Shown here: piece after piece, positions 8,935 to 17,056 of the stretch
Numbering within the stretch: position 1 is the first letter of the stretch
Layout of the letters: each line of letters starts with the position of its first letter
Assembly: GCF_017355405.1 (NCBI RefSeq)
Contig: NZ_CP061177.1
Location: 2,711,001 to 2,775,000, forward strand
DNA: 64,000 nt
Source: Roseomonas haemaphysalidis
Lineage (GTDB): Bacteria; Pseudomonadota; Alphaproteobacteria; Acetobacterales; Acetobacteraceae
Direction of reading: 5' to 3'
Position numbers and translations under genes: made by a program
Notes under the pieces: generated by a model
The model's input: only the letters and a program-made list of their open reading frames with translations
What the model was told of the DNA's origin: nothing
Databases searched by the model: none

Positions 8935-10148
8935 ACGCCAACACGCACCTGCCCCGGATCGGCCGCCGGGGCCTGTTGCTGGGCCTGTCCGCCGTCGCCT
9001 TCGCGGGGCAGGCCCGGCTGGCCGTGGCCGCCGGCACCATGGCCACGCCGCGGCCCGACGCCCGGCTGGTGGTCGTGCTGCTGCGCGGCGCCATGGATGG
9101 GCTGGCGGTGGTGCAGCCCTACGGTGACCCGGATTTCCGCGCGCTCCGCGGGCCTTTGGCCCTGCCCGATCCCGGGCAGGAAGGCGGCCTGTTGGACCTG
9201 GGTGGGTTCTTTGGCCTGCATCCGGCGCTCAGCCGGCTGCACGGCCTGTTCCGTAGCGATCAGGCTTTGATGCTGCAGGCCGTGGCGGGTCCCTATCGGA
9301 GCCGCAGCCACTTCGATGCCCAGGACATGCTGGAAAGCGGTGCCGAATTCAGGCTCAGCTCCGGCTGGTTGAACCGGGCGCTGCAGGCCATGCCAGCCCG
9401 TCCGGACAATGGCGCCGCACGCCTCGGGCTGGCGGTGGGGCTGGACATGCCCTTGCTGCTGCGGGGGCAGGCGCCTGTCGGCATGTATGCGGCGCCACGG
9501 GGCGCCCGTCCCGATCCCGACCTCTACGCCCGCTTCCATGACCTGACCCATGACGACCCGCTGATCGGCCCCGCCGTGCAGGAAGGACTACGGGCGCGTG
9601 GCTTCGCCTCGGACCGGCTGGACGATGGCATGCGCAAGGCGGGCGGCGGGTTTCCCGCCCTGTGCGGCATTGCCGGCAAGCTGCTGGCGGACCCTGATGG
9701 CCCCAGGGTGGCCGCGCTGGATATCGGCGGCTGGGACACCCACCAGGCGCAGGCCGGCCGGCTGGCCGTGCCGCTGCAGCGGCTGGACGAAGGCCTGGGC
9801 GCATTGAAGGCGCAGCTGGGAACGGCCTGGGATCAGACGGCCGTGCTGATCGTCACGGAGTTCGGCCGCACTGTCCGGATCAACGGCAGCATGGGCACCG
9901 ATCACGGGACCGGCGGCGCCGCCTTTCTGGTTGGCGGCGCGGTGGCCGGGGGCAAGGTGATGACCGACTGGCCCGGCCTCGGCACCGGCAAGCTGTTCGA
10001 GAACCGGGACCTGCAGCCGACGGCGGACCTGCGCGAGGTCGCCAAGGGAGTGCTGCGGGACCACCTGGGCCTGCCCCCGCATGCCCTGGAAGCGGCCTTC
10101 CCAGGCAGCCTGGGCGTGCCGCCCCGAGGCGGGCTGCTAACGGCCTGA
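8931..10148 (+). CDS. DUF1501 domain protein, Tat-exported
   Basis: A 405-residue DUF1501 protein. The N-terminus contains a twin-arginine motif (GRRGLLLG) followed by a hydrophobic stretch ending near RLAVA, so export in folded form through Tat is likely. Family motifs include VVLLRGAMDGLAVVQPYGD, GGWDTHQAQ and TEFGRT, plus MGTDHGTGG in the last third. DUF1501 belongs to the alkaline-phosphatase/sulfatase-like fold group, and the aspartate and histidines in these motifs may bind metal. It overlaps the DUF1800 gene by 4 nt and is convergent with dksA. Partner and substrate are unknown. Confidence 0.87.
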   Translation: MNANTHLPRIGRRGLLLGLSAVAFAGQARLAVAAGTMATPRPDARLVVVLLRGAMDGLAVVQPYGDPDFRALRGPLALPDPGQEGGLLDLGGFFGLHPALSRLHGLFRSDQALMLQAVAGPYRSRSHFDAQDMLESGAEFRLSSGWLNRALQAMPARPDNGAARLGLAVGLDMPLLLRGQAPVGMYAAPRGARPDPDLYARFHDLTHDDPLIGPAVQEGLRARGFASDRLDDGMRKAGGGFPALCGIAGKLLADPDGPRVAALDIGGWDTHQAQAGRLAVPLQRLDEGLGALKAQLGTAWDQTAVLIVTEFGRTVRINGSMGTDHGTGGAAFLVGGAVAGGKVMTDWPGLGTGKLFENRDLQPTADLREVAKGVLRDHLGLPPHALEAAFPGSLGVPPRGGLLTA

Positions 10149-10160
10149 ACGGACGCCAGG

Positions 10161-10577
10161 CTAGTCGTCGCGGTGCACACGCTCCATGCGTTCGTGGCGT
10201 TCCTGCGCTTCGATCGACATGGTCGCGATGGGGCGGGCTTCCAGGCGGCGCAGGCCGATCGGCTCGCCCGATTCCTCGCAAAAGCCGTAGCTGCCGTTGG
10301 CGATCCGCTCCAGGGCCTGGTCGATCTTGGAGATCAGCTTGCGCGCACGGTCGCGGGTGCGAAGCTCCAGCGCCCGGTCGGTCTCGACGCTGGCACGGTC
10401 GGTCAGGTCTGCTTCGGCAATGCCACCCTTGCTCAGGCTGGCCAGCGTATCCCCCGCTTCCCGCAGCAGGTCCTGCCGCCAGCGCAGCAGCTTCTGGCGG
10501 AAATACGCCTGCTGCAGGGGGTTCATGAACTCCTCGGTTTCCGAGGGCCGGTAGTCAGGCGGCAACGTGATCAGCAT
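10161..10577 (-). CDS. dksA: RNA polymerase-binding transcription factor DksA
   Basis: A 138-residue DksA-type protein that binds in the RNA polymerase secondary channel and, with ppGpp, reprograms transcription. The opening LPPDYRPSETEEFMNP, the coiled-coil helices around LASLSKGGIAEADLTDRAS (acidic DLTD tip), and the tail EPIGLRRLEARPIATMSIEA are characteristic. Only one of the four zinc-binding cysteines of the enterobacterial protein is kept (YGFCEESG), which is usual for alphaproteobacterial DksA. The ATG at 10577 is chosen because the protein then begins MLITLPPDYRP like its relatives; an in-frame ATG at 10628 would add 17 residues. It stands alone and is convergent with the DUF1501 gene. 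Confidence 0.9.
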   Translation of the reverse strand: MLITLPPDYRPSETEEFMNPLQQAYFRQKLLRWRQDLLREAGDTLASLSKGGIAEADLTDRASVETDRALELRTRDRARKLISKIDQALERIANGSYGFCEESGEPIGLRRLEARPIATMSIEAQERHERMERVHRDD

Positions 10578-10642
10578 CGAACTTGATCCCCAGACCATGG
10601 GAAGAGCCGCCTGGTCGGCGAGCCCCATCCATGGGCGGGCGG

Positions 10643-10671
10643 AACATAACGTCGGGTCGTGGGCAACGCAA
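10643..10671 (-). promoter_or_regulatory. Candidate dksA promoter
   Basis: On the minus strand TTGCGT (10671-10666) and TATGTT (10648-10643) are separated by 17 nt, a fair sigma-70-like match in an AT-richer patch. The predicted transcription start near 10636 leaves a leader of about 59 nt before the ATG at 10577, which supports that start over 10628. Confidence 0.4.
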
Positions 10672-10710
10672 ACGGGAGTTATTCCGTAATCACGGCGTCT
10701 TCGGACCAGT

Positions 10711-10745
10711 AAAAACCGCCGGTGCGCAATGTGATTGCAAACTGG
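10711..10745 (-). terminator. Candidate terminator of the rpmF-plsX-fabH operon
   Basis: Read on the minus strand, an imperfect 12-bp stem (10745-10734 with 10730-10719, two mismatches, loop CAC) is followed by CGG and a run of five T (10715-10711). It lies 35 nt after the fabH stop, where the operon should end. Confidence 0.5.
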
Positions 10746-10779
10746 TTACCAGAACAGCATGACCGGGGTGGATCGGCGG

Positions 10780-11748
10780 TCAAAAGCGCGCCAGCGCCGC
10801 ACCCCAGGTGAGGCCGCCGCCGATGGCTTCCATCAGCACCAGCTCGCCAGGCTGGATGCGGCCGTCGCGCGTCGCCTCCGCCAAAGCCAGGGGGATGGAA
10901 GCGGCCGAGGTGTTGGCGTGACGATCCACCGTCATGACCACCCGCTCCGCCGGCAGGTTCAGCTTGCGGCCCATGGCGTCGATGATGCGGCGGTTGGCCT
11001 GGTGCGGCACCAGCCACGACACTTCCGACTTGTCCAATCCGTTGGCCGCCAACGCCTCATCCACCACGGCGGCGAGCTTGGTCACCGCATGACGGAACAC
11101 CTCGCGCCCCGTCATCCGCACAACCTGGGCGGCCGGATCGACGCTGAGCAGGTCACCCTGGGTGCCATCGGCATGCAAATGGCAGGACAGGATGCCCCGG
11201 CCCTCGGATGCCGGCACGGCGCGCAGCACCACCGCCCCCGCGCCGTCGCCGAACAGCACGCAGGTGCCGCGGTCGGTCCAGTCCAGGATGCGGGTGAAGA
11301 CCTCGGCCCCGATGACCAGGGCACAGCGCGCCTGCCCCGTGCGGATCATCGCATCGGCGACGGACAAAGCGTAGACGAAGCCGGTGCAGGCGGCGGAGAT
11401 GTCAAAGGCGAAGCCGCGGGTCACCCCAAGCTTGGCCTGCACCCGCGCGGCCGTGGACGGAAAGGCCGAATCCGGCGTGGCCGTCGCGACGATGATCGCA
11501 TCGATTTCGGCGGCATCCACGCCGGCGCGGGTCAGGGCCTCGCGGGCCGCCTCGGCCCCCAGGTCGCTCGCCAGCTGGTTTGGCGCGGCGATATGCCGGT
11601 GGCGGATGCCCGTGCGCTCGACGATCCACTCGTCCGAAGTGTCGAGATTGAAGCGGGCCGCCAGGGCCGCGTTGTCCAGCCGCTCTTCCGGCAGGTAGCC
11701 GCCGGTGCCGATGATGGCCGCGCGAAGGTCCGGTCCGGAGGGAGGCAT
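10780..11748 (-). CDS. fabH: 3-oxoacyl-ACP synthase III (KAS III)
   Basis: Starts fatty acid synthesis by condensing acetyl-CoA with malonyl-ACP. The protein has 322 residues, the normal length. The catalytic triad is visible: Cys121 in DISAACTGF, His in [11 protein letters not shown] and Asn in [12 protein letters not shown]. The substrate-entry region [16 protein letters not shown] is standard. It is the last gene of the minus-strand set rpmF-plsX-fabH, 56 nt after plsX, with a GGAGG-like site before its ATG (revealed as the complement around 11749-11760 only weakly). In many alphaproteobacteria ihfA follows fabH, but here it does not. Confidence 0.95.
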   Translation of the reverse strand: MPPSGPDLRAAIIGTGGYLPEERLDNAALAARFNLDTSDEWIVERTGIRHRHIAAPNQLASDLGAEAAREALTRAGVDAAEIDAIIVATATPDSAFPSTAARVQAKLGVTRGFAFDISAACTGFVYALSVADAMIRTGQARCALVIGAEVFTRILDWTDRGTCVLFGDGAGAVVLRAVPASEGRGILSCHLHADGTQGDLLSVDPAAQVVRMTGREVFRHAVTKLAAVVDEALAANGLDKSEVSWLVPHQANRRIIDAMGRKLNLPAERVVMTVDRHANTSAASIPLALAEATRDGRIQPGELVLMEAIGGGLTWGAALARF

Positions 11749-11804
11749 CGATCAGTGTCCGTGCTACAGCATCAGCGGGGGAACGTCCGGGCGACGTCCC
11801 GGGG

Positions 11805-12908
11805 TCACTCTGCGGTCAGGCTGGCCGCGTCGCGCTTGCGGGACGGCATGGCGGCCAGCCCTTCCCGGATGCGGTCATTGACCCGATGGGTCACCATGTC
11901 CATGGCGACATCCATGGCATGCGCGAAGCCCAGGGCGTCCGTGCCGCCATGGCTCTTCACCACCAGCCCGTTCAGGCCGATCAGCACCGCACCGTTGTAG
12001 CGCCGCGGGTCCATCCATTCGCGCAGCCGGTCCAGCGCGGGCTTGGCCAGCAGGTATCCCAGCTTGGCCGCCAGGGAGGAAGTGAAGACCTGCTTCAACA
12101 GGCCGCCCACCAGCTTCAAGGCGCCCTCACCCGTCTTCAACGCGACATTGCCGGTGAAGCCGTCCGTCACGACAACATCCACGGTGCCGGAGGTGATGTC
12201 GTGGCCCTCGATGAAGCCATGGAAGTTGGCAGCCAGAGGCGAGGTACGCAGCATGTCGGCCGCGAGGCGGACCCGCTCGTCGCCCTTCAGCTCCTCGCTG
12301 CCCACGTTCATCAGGCCGATGGTGGGGTTGGGCAGGCCCAGCACGGCGCGGGCGAAGGCATCGCCCATCACCGCGAACTCGACGAGGTTGCGGGCGTCGC
12401 AAACGATATTGGCGCCAAGATCCAGCAGCACGACGTCGCCACGCGCCGAAGGGCCGACAGCCGCCAGGGCGGGCCGGTCAATCTCGGGCAGGGTCTTCAC
12501 CACGATCTTGCCGAGTGCCATCAGGGCACCCGTGTTGCCGGCCGACACCACGCCGGCTGCCTCGCCGGCCGCCACGGCATCGATGGCCACGCGCATGGAG
12601 GACGTCCGCATCCGCAGCGCGGCGGTCGGCTTCATGTCGCCGGACACGACATCCGGCGCATGGCGGATGGTGCAGGCCTTGCTGGCGCGCTTGTGCTTGG
12701 CCAGCAACGGCGCGAGCCGGGCTTCGTCGCCCACCAGCAGGAACCGCGCCTCAGGATGCCGCTCGGCAGCCAGCTCCATTCCGTCGAGGACGGATTCAGG
12801 AGCATGATCCCCGCCCATGGCATCGATCGCCAGGTGGAAGGAACCGGCAGCGGGCCTCGTGACCTCGCTCCCAGGCTTCGCAGCCCGGGAGTTCTCGGTT
12901 TGGGACAA
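11805..12908 (-). CDS. plsX: Phosphate acyltransferase PlsX
   Basis: Makes acyl-phosphate from acyl-ACP for phospholipid synthesis at the membrane. The 367-residue product shows LAIDAMGGDHAPESVLDG, VVSAGNTGALMALGK and DGFTGNVALKTGEG, the family hallmarks. The first codon of this frame is TTG at 12908 and no ATG or GTG lies before the conserved core, so a TTG start is likely; the N-terminal 25 residues are poorly conserved and the true start could lie a few codons later. It follows rpmF by 31 nt and precedes fabH by 56 nt, the classical arrangement linking ribosome and membrane production. Confidence 0.93.
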   Translation of the reverse strand: MSQTENSRAAKPGSEVTRPAAGSFHLAIDAMGGDHAPESVLDGMELAAERHPEARFLLVGDEARLAPLLAKHKRASKACTIRHAPDVVSGDMKPTAALRMRTSSMRVAIDAVAAGEAAGVVSAGNTGALMALGKIVVKTLPEIDRPALAAVGPSARGDVVLLDLGANIVCDARNLVEFAVMGDAFARAVLGLPNPTIGLMNVGSEELKGDERVRLAADMLRTSPLAANFHGFIEGHDITSGTVDVVVTDGFTGNVALKTGEGALKLVGGLLKQVFTSSLAAKLGYLLAKPALDRLREWMDPRRYNGAVLIGLNGLVVKSHGGTDALGFAHAMDVAMDMVTHRVNDRIREGLAAMPSRKRDAASLTAE

Positions 12909-12939
12909 GGGAAAAGGTTCCGCTACCGGGTCCGGGCGA

Positions 12940-13143
12940 TCAGACGCGGACCGCGGCCTTCAGGGCCTTGCCGGCCGGCACGACTTCACGGCCGTCATAG
13001 TGACCGCAGGACGCGCAGATGTGGTGCGGCCGCTTCAGCTCGCCGCAGTTCGGGCACTCATGGTGTGCCTGGGCAGACAGGGCCTGATGGCTCTGGCGCA
13101 TGCCACGGCGGGACGGCGAGACTTTTCTCTTGGGAACGGCCAT
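12940..13143 (-). CDS. rpmF: 50S ribosomal protein L32
   Basis: A 67-residue basic ribosomal protein. It starts [19 protein letters not shown] like other L32 proteins and carries an intact zinc ribbon, [18 protein letters not shown]. It heads the rpmF-plsX-fabH set. A TTGACC element at 13190-13185 (minus strand) in the AT-richer spacer upstream could be the -35 box of this operon, but I could not pair it with a clear -10. Confidence 0.97.
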   Translation of the reverse strand: MAVPKRKVSPSRRGMRQSHQALSAQAHHECPNCGELKRPHHICASCGHYDGREVVPAGKALKAAVRV

Positions 13144-13252
13144 GGCGTGGGGCCTCTCTCTCTGGTCGTGCTGTAGTCGTCAGCGGTCAATAAGGAAGGC
13201 GGCGCATTACCACCGCCCCCCCGGAGGTGCAAGCATTGCTGCGGGATTCGCC

Positions 13253-13990
13253 CTAATCCAGCCGGACGGCGTAACGGTATCGCTCCGTATCGATCAGCGA
13301 GATGCGGTGTTCCACCACGCGCCTTGCGATATCGAAGGCAACCCGCTGGACCATCAGCAGCGGCTTGCCGGGTGGCAGGCCCAGCACTTGCGACTCCTCC
13401 GGCCCGGCTGCCTGGGCCGACAGATCTTCTTCCGCGTGCTCGATGGTCACGCCATGCGCGCGCTGCAGATGCACGTAGAGTTCGGTGGACAATTCGCCCT
13501 GCGGCAGGTGGAAGCCCGGCAGGCGCTCCGCCACCAGGGTGCAGCGCTCGAAGATGCTGGCCACGCCATCCACCGTCCGCAACCGCCGCAGCCGGTAGAT
13601 TGGCGTCCCTTCCGGCAGCTTCAGCCCGGCGGCCTCGGCCGCATCCGCCTCGCCCGGCGTGCAGGACAGCACCACGATGCGGGACACCACGGCCGTGCCG
13701 TCCAGGTCTCGCAGCCGAAAAAAATGGAAGCGCGCGGTGTCGCCGGTATGGCGCAGCACCGTGGTCCCCCGCCCCTGCCGGCGCTCGATCAGGTTGCGCC
13801 GCTCCAGTTCCGTCAGCGCCTTGCGCACCGTACCCTGCGAAACGCCAAGCTCCGCCGCCAGGTCGGGTTCGGACGGGATGGAATGGCCGGGCGGCCAGGC
13901 GCCGCTGGCGATCCGGTCGATCAACACGGTTTCGACCTGCTGATAAAGCGGACGGGCATCGAGCCGCGCGGATGCGGTGGGACTGATCAT
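13253..13990 (-). CDS. GntR family transcriptional regulator with UTRA domain
   Basis: A 245-residue repressor-type protein. The N-terminal winged helix is typical: RPLYQQVETVLIDRIASGAW, IPSEPDLAAELGVSQGTVRK and LERRNLIERRQGRGTTV. A UTRA effector domain follows (about residues 90-240), with PIYRLRRLRTVDG and the ending ERYRYAVRLD; UTRA binds small metabolites. Several starts are possible (13990, 13996, 14023, 14059) and none has a strong ribosome site; 13990 gives the usual short lead before the helix-turn-helix. An imperfect dyad at 14094-14112 lies in its promoter region and is a good candidate for self-control. No catabolic gene is directly linked, so its ligand and targets are unknown. 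Confidence 0.85.
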   Translation of the reverse strand: MISPTASARLDARPLYQQVETVLIDRIASGAWPPGHSIPSEPDLAAELGVSQGTVRKALTELERRNLIERRQGRGTTVLRHTGDTARFHFFRLRDLDGTAVVSRIVVLSCTPGEADAAEAAGLKLPEGTPIYRLRRLRTVDGVASIFERCTLVAERLPGFHLPQGELSTELYVHLQRAHGVTIEHAEEDLSAQAAGPEESQVLGLPPGKPLLMVQRVAFDIARRVVEHRISLIDTERYRYAVRLD

Positions 13991-14093
13991 GGTCATCCAG
14001 ATTGGCAGGCTTCCGACGGACATGCGCGATTCGCAGCGGTCGGACAGTGTTTTCCCCATCCCCGGAGGCCAATCAAGTGCGGTGGGAATTAGA

Positions 14094-14112
14094 CTTGTGT
14101 CTTATACAAGAC
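14094..14112. promoter_or_regulatory. Operator-like dyad upstream of the GntR gene
   Basis: CTTGT (14094-14098) and ACAAG (14106-14110) are inverted repeats, and the overlapping GTCTTATACAAGAC (14099-14112) is a second dyad with 5-bp arms. Such AT-rich dyads are typical for GntR/HutC-type repressors. The site lies about 100 nt upstream of the chosen GntR start and closely resembles the dyad at 23696-23707. Confidence 0.5.
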
Positions 14113-14190
14113 CTCGTTATAGAGCGGGCTCTCGGGACTGCTCCGCAAGCCGAGTTTGGGGAGGAAGATCCCGAAACGGGACACGTGTCG

Positions 14191-14221
14191 ACGGCGCCGG
14201 GCTCCATAGCCCAGGCGCCGT
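14191..14221. repeat. Strong hairpin in the msrA-GntR spacer
   Basis: ACGGCGCCGGGCT (14191-14203) pairs with AGCCCAGGCGCCGT (14208-14221) over 13 bp, with one bulged A and the loop CCAT. A smaller hairpin, TCCCG-AAA-CGGGA, lies at 14169-14181. It is not followed by a T-run on either strand, so its role (terminator, RNA structure) is open. Confidence 0.5.
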
Positions 14222-14242
14222 CCGCGTTTCAGGGCCCCGGAG

Positions 14243-14277
14243 GTCGGCGACGGGGCAAATTAATGCCCGTCCCCGAC
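14243..14277 (-). terminator. Hairpin behind msrA
   Basis: GTCGG/CCGAC outer arms (14243-14247, 14273-14277) enclose GACGGGGC/GCCCGTC arms (14249-14256, 14265-14271) around an AT-rich loop, with one mismatch and one bulge. It begins 6 nt after the msrA stop, a natural place for its terminator. No T-run follows. Confidence 0.5.
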
Positions 14278-14282
14278 AGTCT

Positions 14283-14840
14283 TCAGGCTGCCTGCGACTT
14301 CAGCCTGCTGGCAAAGCTCTTGCGGAACTTCGCCACCTTGGGCGCGACCACCGCGCGGCAGTAGCCGGACCACGGGTTGCGGGTGAAATAGTCCTGGTGC
14401 TCAGGCTCGGCATCCCAGAACCGGCCCGCCGGCTCCACCGTTGTCACGATCGGGCCCGACCAGAGCTGCGCCGCGTTCAACTCGGCGATCACCGCCCGCG
14501 CGGTTTCCGCCTGCCGGTCATCCAGCGTCAGAATGGTGCTGCGGTACTGCGGGCCGACATCGGCGCCCTGGCGGTCCTTGGTGGTCGGATCATGCAACGT
14601 GAAGAAGATCTTCAGCACATCGGCATAGCTCAGGGTTGCCGGATCGAAGACCACCTTGACCACCTCGGCATGCCCGGTCTGCTTGCCACAGACCTGTTCA
14701 TAGGTGGGGTGATCGACATGGCCGCCGGCATAGCCGGACACCACCTCCGTTACGCCTTGCAGGTCGCGGAACGCCGCATCGATGCACCAGAAGCAGCCGC
14801 CACCCAGAATGGCGGTCTCGGAACGGGGCGTATCGGACAT
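14283..14840 (-). CDS. msrA: Peptide-methionine (S)-S-oxide reductase MsrA
   Basis: Repairs oxidised methionine in proteins. The 185-residue protein contains the catalytic motif GCFWC (Cys16) followed by the standard VVSGYAGGHVDHPTYEQVC, and GHAEVVKVVFDP and HDPTTKDRQGADVGPQYRS. The ATG at 14840 has an AAGGAGAGGG ribosome site just upstream on the minus strand. It is cytoplasmic, with no signal peptide. It is divergent from the serine hydrolase gene (111-nt gap) and followed by a hairpin at 14243-14277. Confidence 0.96.
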   Translation of the reverse strand: MSDTPRSETAILGGGCFWCIDAAFRDLQGVTEVVSGYAGGHVDHPTYEQVCGKQTGHAEVVKVVFDPATLSYADVLKIFFTLHDPTTKDRQGADVGPQYRSTILTLDDRQAETARAVIAELNAAQLWSGPIVTTVEPAGRFWDAEPEHQDYFTRNPWSGYCRAVVAPKVAKFRKSFASRLKSQAA

Positions 14841-14951
14841 CAGGACCCTCTCCTTCGGTCGTGGTTCATGCTTGCAGAGAAGATGGTGTCACTGTCCCCG
14901 GCCTGCATCCCCCCCTTGCCCGGCCGCCACGGCGGCGGCACCGTGACAGGC

Positions 14952-16022
14952 ATGAACGTCGTTTCCCCCGCGGCCGCCGCCGGTTTCGAACCTGCTGCCC
15001 TGGCCGATGCAGTGGCCTTTGCCCAGGCCCATGACTCTCCCTTTCCGCGTGACATCCGGGCCCATCTGGATGCCGGATACTTCGAGGCACCACCGGACAA
15101 CGCGGTGCTCGGCACCGTGGTGCCGCGTGGTGCTCCGAACGGCCTGCTGATGCGCGGCGGCGGCCTTGCCGTCCGCTGGGGCGACACGCGGCAGGCGGAC
15201 ATGACCTTCAGCGTCGCCAAGAGCTATCTGGCCCTGCTGGCCGGGATCGCGCTCGGAGACGGGCTGATCGCCGACCTCGACGACACAGTATCCAGCAGCG
15301 TCGACGACCCAGCCTTCGCCGGGCCGCGCAACGGCGCCATCACCTGGACCATGCTGCTGAACCAGACCAGCGAATGGGAAGGCACGCTGTTCGGCAAGGC
15401 CGACCGTATCGACCGGGGGCGCGACCTGCAGCGCGAGGGCAAGGGCCAGAAGGGCATCGACCGCCCGCTTCAGGCACCCGGCAGCTATTGGGAATACAAC
15501 GACGTCCGCGTCAACGCGCTGGCCCTGGCCCTCCTGCACCGTTTCCGCCGCCCGCTGCCGGAGGTCTTCGCGGAGCGCCTGATGCGGCCGATGGGCGCCA
15601 GCGTCGACTGGCGGTGGGAAGGCTATTCGACCAGTTTCGTTGAGATCGACGGGCAGCGCATGCCGTCCGTGTCCGGCGGCGGCCACTGGGGTGGCGGCGT
15701 GGTGACGCATGCCGAGGACCAGGCGCTGATCGGCCAGTTGATGCTCCAGGACGGTCTGTGGGACGGAAAGCGCCTGCTGCCCGCCGGCTGGGTCCGGCGT
15801 TGCACCACGCCCTCCGCCCTGCATGGCGACTACGGCCTGTTGTGGTGGCTGAACGCGGGCGGCCGGTATCCCGGCGCCAGCCGCGAAAGCTATTTTGCCC
15901 AGGGCGCCGGCGGCAACGTCATCTGGATCGATCCGGCGCATGACGTGGTGGGGGTGTTCCGGTGGCTGGACCCCGCCGCCCTGCCGGAAGCGCTCGCCCG
16001 CTTCACCGCCGCCCTCCGCTGA
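14952..16022 (+). CDS. Serine hydrolase of the beta-lactamase (class C)/DD-peptidase-like family
   Basis: A 356-residue hydrolase with the SxxK motif SVAK at residues 87-90 in MTFSVAKSYLAL, a YND motif in YWEYNDVRVNALAL, and a HWGGG segment near residue 237 in place of the third KTG-like box. This pattern matches class C beta-lactamase-like esterases and 6-aminohexanoate-dimer hydrolases rather than true beta-lactamases. No signal peptide is seen with the ATG at 14952, so it appears cytoplasmic. The open frame continues far upstream but overlaps msrA on the other strand and lacks coding logic. It is followed after 23 nt by the M19 dipeptidase, which suggests a shared role in amide or peptide breakdown. 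Confidence 0.8.
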   Translation: MNVVSPAAAAGFEPAALADAVAFAQAHDSPFPRDIRAHLDAGYFEAPPDNAVLGTVVPRGAPNGLLMRGGGLAVRWGDTRQADMTFSVAKSYLALLAGIALGDGLIADLDDTVSSSVDDPAFAGPRNGAITWTMLLNQTSEWEGTLFGKADRIDRGRDLQREGKGQKGIDRPLQAPGSYWEYNDVRVNALALALLHRFRRPLPEVFAERLMRPMGASVDWRWEGYSTSFVEIDGQRMPSVSGGGHWGGGVVTHAEDQALIGQLMLQDGLWDGKRLLPAGWVRRCTTPSALHGDYGLLWWLNAGGRYPGASRESYFAQGAGGNVIWIDPAHDVVGVFRWLDPAALPEALARFTAALR

Positions 16023-16045
16023 CACTGCCTGCCTGGATCAATCCG

Positions 16046-17056
16046 ATGACCGAAGCCGAACTTCACGCCGCCACCCTCAGCATCGACACGCATGTGGACA
16101 TTCCCTGGCCCGAGCCGCCGGACCCCCGCACCATGACCCGCCGCTGCGTGGACTACCCGAAGATGGAGGCCGGCGGCCTGAATGCCGTGGTGTTCGCCGC
16201 CTACCTCCCCCAGGGGCCCTTGACGCCCGAAGCCCACGCCGCGGCCGCCACCCGGGCGGAAGCCATGCTTCGCTCGATCCGCGACACCGCGGCAGGCCCC
16301 GGCCGGCGCATCGCCAGCCGGGCGGACGAGGTGGAAGCCGCCTTCCAGGCCGGCGAGACGGCCGTGTTGCTGGCTGTGGAAAACGGCTACGGCCTGGGCG
16401 ACAGCATCGAGGCGCTGACCCTGTGGCGGGAGCTTGGAATCTGCTACCTGACCCTCACGCACAACGGCCACAACCTGCTGTCGGACTCCGCCATCGCGCT
16501 GCCAGCGCTGGGCGATGCGCCGTCCCGGCATGGCGGCCTGTCCGCGTTGGGCCGGGCGGCGGTGGCGCGGATGAATGACCTGGGCATCCTGGTCGACGTG
16601 TCGCACGTGGCCAAGACCGGCATGATGCAGGCGGTCGCCCTGTCCCGCACCCCGGTGGTGGCCACGCATACCTGTTGCCGCGCCCTGCGCGACCACCCCC
16701 GCAACCTCGACGACGAGCAACTGGATGCCTTGAAGGCATCGGGCGGCCTGGCGCAGATCACCGCCGTGCCGGCCTTTCTGCGCAATGCGGATGGCGACGG
16801 GCGGTATCGCGCCAGCGTGACGGATATCGTGGACCACGTGGACTACGCGGTGCGGCGGATCGGCCTGGACCATGTGGGCCTGTCGTCCGACTTCGATGGC
16901 GGGGGCGGCGTGGACGGCTGGCGCAACGCGGCCGAAACCGGCAACCTGACGGCCGAGCTGGCGCGTCGCGGCTACGATGCCTCGCAGATCGGCCAGTTGT
17001 GGTCCGGCAACTTCCTGCGCCTCATGCGACAGGCCGAGGCGGCGGCGGCCGCCTAA
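16046..17056 (+). CDS. Membrane dipeptidase family (peptidase M19)
   Basis: A 336-residue zinc dipeptidase. Metal-ligand motifs occur in family order: DTHVDIPWP near residue 14, the glutamate in LLAVENGYG, the histidines in VDVSHVAKTG and VVATHTCCRAL, and the aspartate in VGLSSDFDGGG. There is no signal peptide, so it is probably cytoplasmic like other bacterial M19 enzymes. It follows the serine hydrolase by 23 nt and its last 4 nt overlap the end of the convergent hutF. It could supply amino acids from dipeptides to the histidine-degradation genes next door, but that link is only inferred from position. Confidence 0.88.
   Translation: MTEAELHAATLSIDTHVDIPWPEPPDPRTMTRRCVDYPKMEAGGLNAVVFAAYLPQGPLTPEAHAAAATRAEAMLRSIRDTAAGPGRRIASRADEVEAAFQAGETAVLLAVENGYGLGDSIEALTLWRELGICYLTLTHNGHNLLSDSAIALPALGDAPSRHGGLSALGRAAVARMNDLGILVDVSHVAKTGMMQAVALSRTPVVATHTCCRALRDHPRNLDDEQLDALKASGGLAQITAVPAFLRNADGDGRYRASVTDIVDHVDYAVRRIGLDHVGLSSDFDGGGGVDGWRNAAETGNLTAELARRGYDASQIGQLWSGNFLRLMRQAEAAAAA

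Noticed and set aside
13977..14951. Upstream extension of the serine hydrolase frame
   Set aside because: It overlaps msrA and the GntR region on the other strand, has no ribosome site, and adds no family sequence.
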